The notes: generated from the letters alone by a model not told the origin. 8,428 nucleotides of DNA from Clostridia bacterium (GCA_017507205.1 JAFWBH010000120.1:1-8428), one strand, 5' to 3'; numbered from the stretch's first letter, positions 1 to 6,312 are shown. Program-made: numbers and translations.

Positions 1-2
1 AG

Positions 3-179
3 GGTGAGCTGGTTTACTGCATCAATATGAAGCAAAAGGGACTTGCGTTTGCAAGAGTTGAAAGGGCATTCCGTTCAAATGTCACATTCCGTCTTTTGCT
101 TGCTCTTGGCTGTGGTGTTTGCTCTGGTCTTGCTGCAATGGGACTCAGATATCTCATCCAATATCTTCTCACAAAATAA
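3..179 (+). CDS. C-terminal end of an unidentified membrane protein (5' end outside window)
   Basis: An open frame enters from the left edge and ends at TAA 177-179, giving 58 visible residues. The visible part starts GELVYCINMKQKGLAFARVE and is followed by a hydrophobic stretch of about 20-25 residues (roughly residues 31-54) and a short tail ending LLTK, which fits a last transmembrane helix with a basic cytoplasmic end. The pattern of an ELxxxxNMK segment, a basic stretch, FRSN and then a final helix loosely recalls the C-terminus of cation-transporting P-type ATPases. This is only an impression from memory and the fragment is too short to name. The stop lies 27 bases before uvrB, with no terminator or clear promoter between, so the gene is probably co-transcribed with uvrBA. 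The reading frame is moderately sure; the function is unknown. Confidence 0.5.
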   Translation, partial: GELVYCINMKQKGLAFARVERAFRSNVTFRLLLALGCGVCSGLAAMGLRYLIQYLLTK

Positions 180-180
180 C

Positions 181-187
181 AAAAGGA
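181..187 (+). promoter_or_regulatory. Possible Shine-Dalgarno of uvrB at unusually long spacing
   Basis: The purine run AAAAGGA is the only SD-like sequence before uvrB. It leaves 19 bases to the ATG at 207, well beyond the usual 5-9. No closer in-frame start exists, because a TGA at 192-194 closes the frame just upstream and homologous UvrB proteins begin at this methionine. The site may therefore work poorly, or uvrB may rely on ribosomes ending the upstream gene. Confidence 0.3.
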
Positions 188-206
188 TTTTTGAAATTCC
201 GACACT

Positions 207-2162
207 ATGGACTTTCAGCTTGTTTCATCATATAAGCCATGTGGTGATCAGCCACAGGCAATAGAATCTCTCGTTGAGGGACTTGAAAACGGTTTTTCCA
301 CACAAGTGCTTTTGGGCGTGACGGGAAGTGGAAAAACTTTTACTATGGCAAATGTCATTGAGAGGCTAAATAGACCCACTCTTGTCATTGCTCACAACAA
401 AACCCTTGCCGCCCAGCTATGCAACGAATTTAGGGAGTTTTTCCCAAACAATCGTGTTGAGTTTTTTGTCAGCTATTATGACTATTATCAACCGGAAGCA
501 TACATTCCTCGTTCGGACACCTACATTGAAAAGGAGCTTGAAATCAATGACGAAATAGACAAGCTCCGTCACTCTGCAACAAGCGCCTTATGTGAAAGGC
601 GTGACGTCATTGTTGTGGCATCAGTCAGTTGTATTTACGGACTTGGTGCACCTCTTGACTATTATTCACAGGCAATCTCCCTTCGTGAAGGTGAGGATGT
701 TGACAGAGATGACCTTCTTCGCCGTCTTGTTGACATTCAATACAAGAGGGCAGACTTTGATTTTGTCCGTTCAACCTTCCGTGTAAGAGGGGATGTTGTT
801 GACATTTTTCCAGCCAGCAACAGTGAGATTGCCATTCGTGTAGAATTTTTTGGCGACACCATTGATCGCATAAGCGAAATTGATGCTGTCACAGGCAAGG
901 TGCTCAATGATTTGAAGCACGCCAACATCTTCCCAGCCAGCCACTATGTTGTAGGTGGTGAAAAGGAAGAGATTTTCAGGCAAATACACCAAGACAAGCA
1001 ACACCAAATTGAGTTTTTCAAGGCAAATAACAAGCTCATCGAGGCACAGCGTATTGAGGAAAGAGTCAATTACGATGTAGAGATGATGAAGGAGATGGGC
1101 TATTGCACCGGCATTGAAAACTATTCAAGATATTTTGACGGCAGAGAGATTGGTCAGCCACCATATACACTCCTTGACTTCTTCCCAAAGGATTTCATTG
1201 TATTTGTTGATGAAAGTCACATCACGCTTCCTCAGGTGCGAGGTATGTATAACGGAGATAGAGCAAGAAAGACCAACCTGGTGGACTATGGCTTCCGTCT
1301 GCCTGCTGCCTATGACAATCGCCCCTTGAATTTTGAGGAATTTGACAGTAGAATAAATCAAATGGTGTGCGTGTCTGCAACCCCATCAAAATACGAAATG
1401 GACAGAGCAGATAATGTGGCAGAGCAGATTATACGCCCCACAGGACTCCTTGACCCAGAGATTGAGGTCAGAAAGGTTGAGGGGCAAATTGATGACCTTA
1501 TTGGAGAGATAAACAAAGCAACCAAAAGTGGTGGCAGGGTTCTTGTGACAACCCTCACAAAAAAGATGGCAGAAAACCTCACAGACTATCTCAAGGAAGT
1601 TGGCATCAGGGTGAGATATATGCACTCGGACATTGACACTCTTGAACGAATTGAGATTGTTGGTGCCCTTCGTGAAGGTCAGTTTGATGTTCTTGTCGGC
1701 ATCAATCTTTTGAGAGAGGGGCTTGACATTCCAGAGGTGAAGCTTGTTGCAATACTTGACGCAGATAAGGAAGGCTTTTTGAGGAGTGAGCAATCTCTCA
1801 TTCAGACAATAGGTCGTGCTGCTAGAAACAGCGAAAGCAGGGTCATAATGTATGCAGACACCATGACCGACAGCATGGATCGAACCATCACTGAAACCAA
1901 CAGAAGACGAGCCATTCAGGATGAGTACAATCGTCAGCATGGCATTGTTCCACGGACAATAGAAAGACAATTCAAAAACACTCTTGAAATCACCAAAAAG
2001 AAGGTTAAGGACGACATTTTATCGCCTAAAGACCTTGTAAGTGAAATTGAACGCTTAAAGGGACTTATGAAGGTGGCATCAAGTGATTTGGATTTTGAGA
2101 GGGCAATCAAGCTTCGTGATGAGATTGCAGAGCTGAAGAAACAGCTGAAAAAATTTAAGTAG
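207..2162 (+). CDS. uvrB: UvrABC excision nuclease subunit B (UvrB)
   Basis: UvrB is the DNA damage-verifying helicase-like subunit of nucleotide excision repair. UvrA hands it to the lesion, it separates the strands there, and it recruits UvrC, which makes both incisions. The 651 residues are close to the usual 650-680. Seen in order: the N-terminal YKPxGDQPxAI motif (residues 9-19), Walker A GVTGSGKT (37-44), the beta-hairpin with YYDYYQPEAY (90-99) that is inserted between DNA strands, the DESH Walker B box (335-338), helicase motifs V/VI near the end of the second RecA-like domain (LREGLDIPE, QTIGRAAR), and a C-terminal UVR coiled-coil motif (about 610-651) that contacts UvrC. The start at 207 gives the normal family N-terminus, although its SD is distant. 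The gene is followed after one base by uvrA, so the partner subunits are made together. No LexA-type GAAC-N4-GTTC box is visible upstream. Confidence 0.98.
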   Translation: MDFQLVSSYKPCGDQPQAIESLVEGLENGFSTQVLLGVTGSGKTFTMANVIERLNRPTLVIAHNKTLAAQLCNEFREFFPNNRVEFFVSYYDYYQPEAYIPRSDTYIEKELEINDEIDKLRHSATSALCERRDVIVVASVSCIYGLGAPLDYYSQAISLREGEDVDRDDLLRRLVDIQYKRADFDFVRSTFRVRGDVVDIFPASNSEIAIRVEFFGDTIDRISEIDAVTGKVLNDLKHANIFPASHYVVGGEKEEIFRQIHQDKQHQIEFFKANNKLIEAQRIEERVNYDVEMMKEMGYCTGIENYSRYFDGREIGQPPYTLLDFFPKDFIVFVDESHITLPQVRGMYNGDRARKTNLVDYGFRLPAAYDNRPLNFEEFDSRINQMVCVSATPSKYEMDRADNVAEQIIRPTGLLDPEIEVRKVEGQIDDLIGEINKATKSGGRVLVTTLTKKMAENLTDYLKEVGIRVRYMHSDIDTLERIEIVGALREGQFDVLVGINLLREGLDIPEVKLVAILDADKEGFLRSEQSLIQTIGRAARNSESRVIMYADTMTDSMDRTITETNRRRAIQDEYNRQHGIVPRTIERQFKNTLEITKKKVKDDILSPKDLVSEIERLKGLMKVASSDLDFERAIKLRDEIAELKKQLKKFK

Positions 2163-2163
2163 T

Positions 2164-4974
2164 ATGAAAGAGATTTTTATAAAAGGTGCAAAGGAAAACA
2201 ACCTTCAAAATGTTGATCTGACAATCCCCAGAGATAAGCTGGTGGTGTTTTCAGGCTTGTCTGGCTCGGGCAAGTCATCTCTTGCCTTTGACACAATATT
2301 TGCAGAGGGACAAAGGAAATATATGGAGAGCCTCTCTTCATATGCAAGAATGTTTCTTGGTCAGATGCAAAAGCCAGATGTTGACTATATTGAGGGACTT
2401 TCACCTGCTGTGTCAATTGATCAAAAGACCACGTCAAAAAATCCTCGTTCAACAGTTGGCACTGTGACGGAAATCTATGACTATCTTCGTCTTATGTATG
2501 CCCGTATTGGCAAGCCTCACTGTCCAAAATGTGGCAGAGAGATTGAAAGGCAGACTGTTGATCAAATCACCGACAACATTATCGCACGAGCAGGGGCAAA
2601 AACACTTATAATTGCTCCCGTTGTCCGTGGCAGAAAGGGTGAATATAAAAAGGAGCTTGAGCAATACAAGCGTGCAGGATATGTTAGGGTGAGGGTTGAT
2701 GGTGTCAACTACACACTTGATGAGGAAATCGTCCTCGACAAAAACATCAAGCACGAGATAGGTGTCATCATTGACAGACTTGTCATCAAGGATGGTGTTG
2801 AAAGACGTGTCAGCGAGGCAATTGAAAATGCAGTGAAGCTGGCAGAGGGGCTTGTTGTTGCAGGCTTTGATGGTGAAGAGGTGCTTTACTCAACAAAGTA
2901 TGCCTGTCCACATTGTGAGCTTAGCTTCGAGGAGCTTTCACCAAGATTGTTTTCATTCAACAATCCCCACGGTGCTTGTCCTCATTGCACAGGCTTGGGC
3001 TTCACTCAAAGGATTGATCCAAAGCTTCTCATCAGAGATGAAAATATGACCTTGCGTGAGGGTGGCATCAAGGCAAACGGCTGGTATATTGACACCTCAC
3101 GTATGGCCCGAAATGAGTTCAAGGCACTTGCTGATGCATATGGCTTTTCACTTGACACACCAATCAAGGATTTGCCCGAATCGGCACTTAATGTGATATT
3201 TTACGGCACTGAAGGTGCTCCTATTGAAATTGAGTGGAATTCTCGTAGCTTCTCAGGAATGATGCGCACCACCTTTGAGGGTATTGTCAACAACCTTGAA
3301 AGAAGATATCGTGAAACTGACAGCGAAATGGTCAAGATGGAGATATCACGCTATATGGTTGATGTGCCTTGTCCTGTGTGCCATGGCAAAAGATTGAAGC
3401 CTGAGGCACTTGCAGTGACCGTTGGTGGCTTGAATATTTACGAGCTTTGTGAGCTGTCTGTTTTGAAGATGAGTGAGTTTATTGCCAGCCTTCAAATGAC
3501 CTCAACCGAGGAGATGATTGCAAGGCGAATTGTCAAGGAAATTCAAGCAAGGCTCAGCTTTCTCATCAATGTTGGACTTGGTTATCTCACATTGAGCCGT
3601 TCTGCATCAACACTGTCTGGTGGTGAAAGCCAACGTATCAGACTTGCAACACAAATTGGCAGTGGACTGACTGGTGTTTTGTATATTCTTGACGAGCCAA
3701 GCATCGGACTTCATCAAAGGGATAATAGGAAGCTTCTCAACTCCTTGAAGGGATTGAGAGATTTGGGCAATACTCTCATTGTTGTTGAACACGATGAGGA
3801 AACAGTCCGTGAGGCTGATTATATTGTAGATATAGGCCCGGGCGCAGGAGTCCACGGTGGCAAAATTGTAGCACAAGGCTCTATTGAGGATATTATGGCT
3901 TGCGAGGAAAGCATCACAGGCCAATATCTTACAGGCAAGCTGTCAATCCCTGTGCCAGCAAGTCGCAGAGAAATTGGAGATAGATTCATTGAGGTCAAGG
4001 GCGCAAAGCAAAACAACCTTAAAAACGTCAATGCAAAATTCCCCATTGGCGTGTTTACAGCAGTGACTGGTGTCAGTGGCAGTGGAAAATCATCCCTTGT
4101 CAACGAAATATTGTATCCTGCCTTGTCAAATAGGCTTATGAAGAGCCACCTTGTTGAAGGCGAATATGACAAAATTGAGGGCATCGAGCATCTTGACAAG
4201 GTCATCTGCATTGACCAAAGCCCTATTGGCAGAACACCGCGTTCAAATCCTGCAACCTACACCGGAGTATTTGGACCTATCCGTGAGCTGTTTGCATCAC
4301 TCCCTGACGCAAAAACAAGAGGATATGGCGCAGGCAGATTTTCATTCAACGTGGCCGGTGGCAGATGTGAGCATTGCTCTGGTGACGGCATAATCAAAAT
4401 TGAAATGCACTTCCTGCCTGATATCTACATTCCCTGCGAGGTCTGCAAGGGTGCAAGATACAACAGAGAAACTCTTGAAGTTAAATACAAGGGCAAGTCC
4501 ATTGGCGATGTCCTTGAAATGACGGTTGAAGAGGCTCTTGAATTCTTCAAGAATGTGCCAAAAATCAAATCAAAAATCCAAACACTATACGATGTAGGTC
4601 TTGGATATATTAAGCTGGGTCAATCATCAACAACCCTGTCTGGTGGTGAAGCACAGCGCGTGAAGCTTGCAACAGAATTGTCAAAGCGTAGCACAGGCAA
4701 AACCGTCTATATCCTTGACGAGCCAACAACAGGGCTCCACACTCACGATGTTTCAAGATTGCTCACGATCCTCAACCGTCTTGCTGACGGTGGCAATACA
4801 GTGATTGTCATTGAGCATAATCTTGATGTCATCAAGATGGCAGACCATATCATCGACCTCGGACCAGAGGGTGGAGATGGTGGTGGCACCATTGTCGCAA
4901 CAGGCACTCCCGAGGAAGTGGCAAAGGTCAAGGAAAGTGCCACAGGTGAATTTCTTGACACAATCTTGAAATAA
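2164..4974 (+). CDS. uvrA: UvrABC excision nuclease subunit A (UvrA)
   Basis: UvrA is the damage-sensing ABC-family ATPase that dimerises, scans DNA and loads UvrB. The 936 residues match the usual length of about 940. It has two split ATPase units: Walker A GLSGSGKS (31-38) with signature LSGGE (484-488) and YILDEPSIGLH, and Walker A GVSGSGKS (636-643) with LSGGE (825-829) and YILDEPTTGLH. All three zinc sites are intact: C120/C123 with C403/C406; C248/C251 with C272/C275; and C735/C738 with C758/C761, the last at the DNA-contacting zinc finger. The protein is therefore a canonical, complete UvrA rather than a shortened drug-resistance or biosynthetic-cluster paralog. The ATG follows the uvrB TAG by one base and has no good SD, so translation probably depends on ribosomes finishing uvrB. 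A strong terminator follows about 45 bases downstream. Confidence 0.98.
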   Translation: MKEIFIKGAKENNLQNVDLTIPRDKLVVFSGLSGSGKSSLAFDTIFAEGQRKYMESLSSYARMFLGQMQKPDVDYIEGLSPAVSIDQKTTSKNPRSTVGTVTEIYDYLRLMYARIGKPHCPKCGREIERQTVDQITDNIIARAGAKTLIIAPVVRGRKGEYKKELEQYKRAGYVRVRVDGVNYTLDEEIVLDKNIKHEIGVIIDRLVIKDGVERRVSEAIENAVKLAEGLVVAGFDGEEVLYSTKYACPHCELSFEELSPRLFSFNNPHGACPHCTGLGFTQRIDPKLLIRDENMTLREGGIKANGWYIDTSRMARNEFKALADAYGFSLDTPIKDLPESALNVIFYGTEGAPIEIEWNSRSFSGMMRTTFEGIVNNLERRYRETDSEMVKMEISRYMVDVPCPVCHGKRLKPEALAVTVGGLNIYELCELSVLKMSEFIASLQMTSTEEMIARRIVKEIQARLSFLINVGLGYLTLSRSASTLSGGESQRIRLATQIGSGLTGVLYILDEPSIGLHQRDNRKLLNSLKGLRDLGNTLIVVEHDEETVREADYIVDIGPGAGVHGGKIVAQGSIEDIMACEESITGQYLTGKLSIPVPASRREIGDRFIEVKGAKQNNLKNVNAKFPIGVFTAVTGVSGSGKSSLVNEILYPALSNRLMKSHLVEGEYDKIEGIEHLDKVICIDQSPIGRTPRSNPATYTGVFGPIRELFASLPDAKTRGYGAGRFSFNVAGGRCEHCSGDGIIKIEMHFLPDIYIPCEVCKGARYNRETLEVKYKGKSIGDVLEMTVEEALEFFKNVPKIKSKIQTLYDVGLGYIKLGQSSTTLSGGEAQRVKLATELSKRSTGKTVYILDEPTTGLHTHDVSRLLTILNRLADGGNTVIVIEHNLDVIKMADHIIDLGPEGGDGGGTIVATGTPEEVAKVKESATGEFLDTILK

Positions 4975-5018
4975 CAGCAGAAAGGTTGTTGAAGTATAGA
5001 AAACACAAATCGTTGACT

Positions 5019-5060
5019 AAAATAAAAAGCAAAACACTAATCGTGTTTTGCTTTTATTTT
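5019..5060. terminator. Bidirectional intrinsic terminator between uvrA and xre
   Basis: The arms 5025-5037 and 5043-5055 pair perfectly over 13 bp (AAAAGCAAAACAC with GTGTTTTGCTTTT) around the loop TAATC. Five more A-T pairs extend the stem past a one-base bulge at 5024. Reading plus, the stem ends in a T-rich run (TTTTATTTT); reading minus, it also ends in a T-rich run (TTTTTATTTT). It can therefore stop uvrA transcripts from the left and xre transcripts from the right, as expected between convergent genes. Confidence 0.9.
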
Positions 5061-5061
5061 G

Positions 5062-5081
5062 CCGTAAAGATGGATTTACGG
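5062..5081. repeat. Short perfect hairpin CCGTAAA/TTTACGG
   Basis: A 7-bp perfect inverted repeat (5062-5068 and 5075-5081) with a 6-base loop lies one base right of the terminator, between the uvrA and xre 3' ends. It has no U-tract of its own on the plus strand. It may add to termination or protect a 3' end, but no role can be assigned. Confidence 0.4.
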
Positions 5082-5090
5082 GATAATTTT

Positions 5091-5114
5091 AAAGGGGAAG
5101 GAGAGAAAATCCCC
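5091..5114 (-). terminator. Possible weak terminator after xre
   Basis: On the minus strand, five bases past the xre stop, GGGGA and TCCCC pair around an 11-base loop and are followed by TTTAAAATTAT. The stem is short and the loop large, so this would be weak. The stronger stem at 5019-5060 lies further on and would act as back-up. Confidence 0.3.
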
Positions 5115-5119
5115 AGATA

Positions 5120-5332
5120 TTAATAGTTTCTTCTGCCAATAAGGTAGTCAACTGAAACTTCAAAATAGATGCTCAGCTCAATCAAAATGTCAAAATTAGG
5201 CTGATTTCTGCCTACTTCCCAGCCAGATACGGCTGATTTTGTCACTTTGAGATGCTCTGCAAGGTCACTTTGCTTGATGTTCTTTTCTTGACGAAGTGAT
5301 TTGAGTCTTTCAGGAAAACATGTGTGCAACAT
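5120..5332 (-). CDS. Small XRE/Cro-family helix-turn-helix regulator
   Basis: This is a 70-residue DNA-binding protein of the HTH_3 (Cro/C1) type, a likely cytoplasmic repressor that binds as a dimer. The HTH spans about residues 20-42: KQSDLAEHL is the first helix, and VTKSAVSGWEVGRNQPNFD gives the recognition helix and the usual WExGRxxP ending. The SVDYLIGR motif at 59-67 is the standard fifth-helix end of this family. Nothing follows it, so there is no sensor or peptidase domain. The ATG at 5332 is supported by GGAGG seven bases upstream and by a consensus promoter. The gene diverges from marR and converges on uvrA. GTGTAT/ACAC-type half-sites over its own promoter suggest self-repression. 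No toxin, phage or transporter gene lies beside it, so its target is unknown. Confidence 0.93.
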   Translation of the reverse strand: MLHTCFPERLKSLRQEKNIKQSDLAEHLKVTKSAVSGWEVGRNQPNFDILIELSIYFEVSVDYLIGRRNY

Positions 5333-5339
5333 AATTAGG

Positions 5340-5344
5340 CCTCC
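5340..5344 (-). promoter_or_regulatory. Ribosome binding site of xre (GGAGG)
   Basis: A perfect GGAGG on the minus strand lies 7 bases before the ATG at 5332. It fixes the xre start and shows that this genome does use canonical SD initiation, in contrast to the neighbouring marR. Confidence 0.9.
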
Positions 5345-5348
5345 ATTT

Positions 5349-5382
5349 GTGTATCACTATTATAATACACGATGTGTGTAAT
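5349..5382. promoter_or_regulatory. Candidate operator half-sites over the xre promoter
   Basis: Three related half-sites are visible: GTGTAT (5349-5354), ATACAC (5365-5370) and GTGTGT (5374-5379). The first two form an inverted pair centred on the -10 box. The second and third form ACAC-GAT-GTGT in the -10/-35 spacer, centred at 5372. Such overlap would let a dimeric repressor block RNA polymerase. XRE itself is the likely binder, but this is inference. Confidence 0.5.
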
Positions 5383-5387
5383 GTCAA
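5359..5387 (-). promoter_or_regulatory. Consensus sigma-A promoter of xre
   Basis: Reading minus: -35 TTGACA at 5387-5382, a 17-base spacer, and -10 TATAAT at 5364-5359. Both hexamers match the consensus at every position with ideal spacing. The predicted transcription start is near 5352, giving a leader of about 20 bases that carries the GGAGG site. So strong a promoter on a small regulator suggests it is held down by repression. Confidence 0.88.
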
Positions 5388-5407
5388 TCGCACAAGCCGT
5401 GTTTTTT

Positions 5408-5424
5408 GAAAATATTTTATTTTC
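5408..5424. repeat. AT-rich 17-bp palindrome upstream of the marR promoter
   Basis: GAAAATA and TATTTTC form a perfect inverted repeat around TTT, ending two bases before the marR -35 box. It could act as an UP element for the polymerase alpha subunit or as a regulator site. AT-rich palindromes also arise by chance. Confidence 0.35.
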
Positions 5425-5426
5425 TT

Positions 5427-5455
5427 TTGACAAAGAATAGTTTACATTGTATACT
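5427..5455 (+). promoter_or_regulatory. Near-consensus promoter of marR, giving a leaderless start
   Basis: The -35 box TTGACA is at 5427-5432, followed by a 17-base spacer and the -10 box TATACT at 5450-5455 (one mismatch to TATAAT). A start 7 bases past the -10 box falls exactly on A5462, the first base of the marR ATG. No room is left for a 5' leader or SD. Confidence 0.85.
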
Positions 5456-5459
5456 ATTT
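5435..5459. promoter_or_regulatory. Candidate MarR operator (25-bp inverted repeat)
   Basis: GAATAGTTTAC (5435-5445) and GTATACTATTT (5449-5459) are inverted copies matching at 9 of 11 positions around ATT, centred at 5447. The repeat fills the promoter spacer and covers the -10 box. MarR-family dimers typically bind inverted repeats of this size in their own promoters, so autorepression is the natural reading. Confidence 0.65.
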
Positions 5460-5461
5460 CT

Positions 5462-5893
5462 ATGGACAAGAATTATGAAAGCAACGCATATCTTTTCACT
5501 TCATTCAAGAAGCTTGAAAAGGCTTACACTGAATATTTGCTGAAAAGGCTTCACAAATATCGTCTGTCACCCAACGAGATTGAGGTGATTTGTGCATTGC
5601 CATTGACATCATCTGCAAGAGAAATCGTCATAATGACAGATGTCAGCAAGGGATTGGTGTCAAGAAGTGTCAAGTCATTGAGGGCAAAGGGTTATATTGT
5701 GACCACTTTGTCAGAGAAGGACAAGAGGGAGCAGCACCTCTCCCTTACTGATGAGGGTGAGGCTGTTCGTCTTAAAATTGAAGAGGCAAGGGCAACGTTT
5801 TTTGAAAAGGCATTTGAGCATTATGAAGGCACAGAAAGACAGGTTTTTGAGGCCCTTGTAAAAATGCTTGCCAAAAATCTTCAAATCGAATAA
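5462..5893 (+). CDS. MarR-family transcriptional regulator, probably leaderless
   Basis: This is a 143-residue winged-helix regulator of the MarR type, which binds DNA as a dimer and usually releases it on binding a small ligand or after oxidation. N-terminal helices for dimerisation (about 5-32) are followed by the winged helix: the recognition helix SKGLVSRSVKSLRAKG (62-77), the wing with the family DxR motif (D87, R89), and HLSLTDEG (92-99). The rest is a C-terminal dimerisation helix. The only cysteine is C44. The start at 5462 is chosen because the promoter places the mRNA 5' end there. An in-frame TTG at 5447 would add five residues but lies inside the promoter. No SD is present. The gene diverges from xre and is followed by no transporter or enzyme gene, only by a hairpin element, so its targets must lie elsewhere or have been lost. 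Confidence 0.92.
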   Translation: MDKNYESNAYLFTSFKKLEKAYTEYLLKRLHKYRLSPNEIEVICALPLTSSAREIVIMTDVSKGLVSRSVKSLRAKGYIVTTLSEKDKREQHLSLTDEGEAVRLKIEEARATFFEKAFEHYEGTERQVFEALVKMLAKNLQIE

Positions 5894-5898
5894 TTGCA

Positions 5899-5923
5899 GC
5901 ATATTCGCATTAAAAGAGTATGC
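5899..5923 (+). terminator. Hairpin just after marR, possible weak terminator
   Basis: An 8-bp stem (5899-5906 with 5916-5923, including one G-U pair) with a 9-base loop begins 6 bases after the marR stop. No U-tract follows, so it may be an mRNA 3' end stabiliser or a poor terminator. The rest of 5924-5974 is AT-rich and shows nothing else. Confidence 0.3.
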
Positions 5924-5989
5924 AGTAAAACAATAATTTATCCAAGCAATAGAAAACAAGCTATGCAATCAAAATATAAGTGAGCGAAA

Positions 5990-6000
5990 AAAACACCGTC
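5990..6000 (+). repeat. Left terminal inverted repeat core
   Basis: AAAACACCGTC, an exact 11-bp inverted copy of 6368-6378. If the A/C-rich outer flank is included (from 5984), the two ends match at 14 of 17 positions. Confidence 0.7.
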
Positions 6001-6054
6001 TGAATAGAGTGATGTCCTTAGCGAAGAATTTTAAACTTTGGGCAAAGTGCGAGC

Positions 6055-6103
6055 ATCGCATTTGACTAGTCAAACGCAAATGGGCTAAGCCCAAACCCCT
6101 TTA
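6055..6103. repeat. Cluster of short palindromes in the left arm
   Basis: Two small palindromes follow each other: TTTGACTAGTCAAA (6061-6074), a perfect 14-bp palindrome, and TGGGC-TAA-GCCCA (about 6081-6093). The flanking CATTTG and CAAATG can also pair around the first one. They belong to the same hairpin-rich element and have no separate role that I can assign. Confidence 0.5.
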
Positions 6104-6105
6104 CA

Positions 6106-6156
6106 AACAGAAAGAGAGAACAACGGTTTATAGCCGAAAGTTCTCTCTTTTCTGTT
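6106..6156. repeat. Long hairpin (16-bp stem with one bulge)
   Basis: AACAGAAAGAGAGAAC (6106-6121) pairs with 6140-6156 over 16 bp, with one bulged T in the right arm. The 18-base loop contains a further CGG/CCG pairing. It is the longest single stem on the left side of the element and would form in either strand's RNA. Confidence 0.8.
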
Positions 6157-6157
6157 G

Positions 6158-6312
6158 GTGAAGTTTTTGCTATCGCAAAAGTGAAGTTGTTATGCAGTGA
6201 AGTTTGCCGCTTTGCGACGCAAAGCATCAAGTGAAGTTAAGTTTGCCCATCACTTCGCCGTCAGGCGAAACTTCACTCACGAAGTGAACTTCACTATCAG
6301 CGATAACTTCAC
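6158..6312. repeat. Array of GTGAAGTT motifs and mini-hairpins
   Basis: GTGAAGTT occurs four times in direct orientation (6158, 6181, 6197, 6231), then three times inverted as AACTTCAC (6269, 6287, 6305). Between copies lie tight stems: TTTTGC/GCAAAA, GCTTTGC-GAC-GCAAAGC, TTCGCC-GTCA-GGCGAA, TTCACT/AGTGAA and TATC-AGC-GATA. TTGCCC-AAA-GGGCAA follows just after. The forward copies can pair with the inverted copies, giving a multi-branched fold. The spacing is irregular and the intervening segments are themselves palindromes, so this is not a CRISPR array. Confidence 0.85.

Noticed and set aside
120..206. LexA/SOS box or sigma-A promoter directly before uvrB
   Set aside because: I looked for GAAC-N4-GTTC and for paired -35/-10 hexamers and found none convincing.
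1386..1970. Long minus-strand open frame (194 codons) inside uvrB
   Set aside because: It is antisense to highly conserved UvrB helicase motifs, has no SD or promoter, and its translation resembles no family; it is a shadow of the real gene.
3607..4211. Two overlapping minus-strand open frames inside uvrA
   Set aside because: They lie opposite the LSGGE and second Walker A coding region of uvrA and have no initiation signals.
2164..4974. UvrA as a drug-resistance or secondary-metabolite paralog
   Set aside because: It is full length with all three zinc sites and is coupled directly to uvrB, so the ordinary repair role explains it fully.
5447..5461. Upstream TTG start for marR
   Set aside because: The TTG lies within the promoter spacer and -10 region, upstream of the predicted mRNA 5' end, and there is no SD before it.
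5708..5970. Minus-strand open frame across the marR end
   Set aside because: It is antisense to the MarR winged helix, rich in Cys/Phe as typical for shadow frames, and lacks an SD.
6158..6312. GTGAAGTT repeats as a CRISPR array
   Set aside because: The repeat is only 8 bases, copies change orientation, spacing is irregular, the segments between are palindromic, and no cas gene is present.
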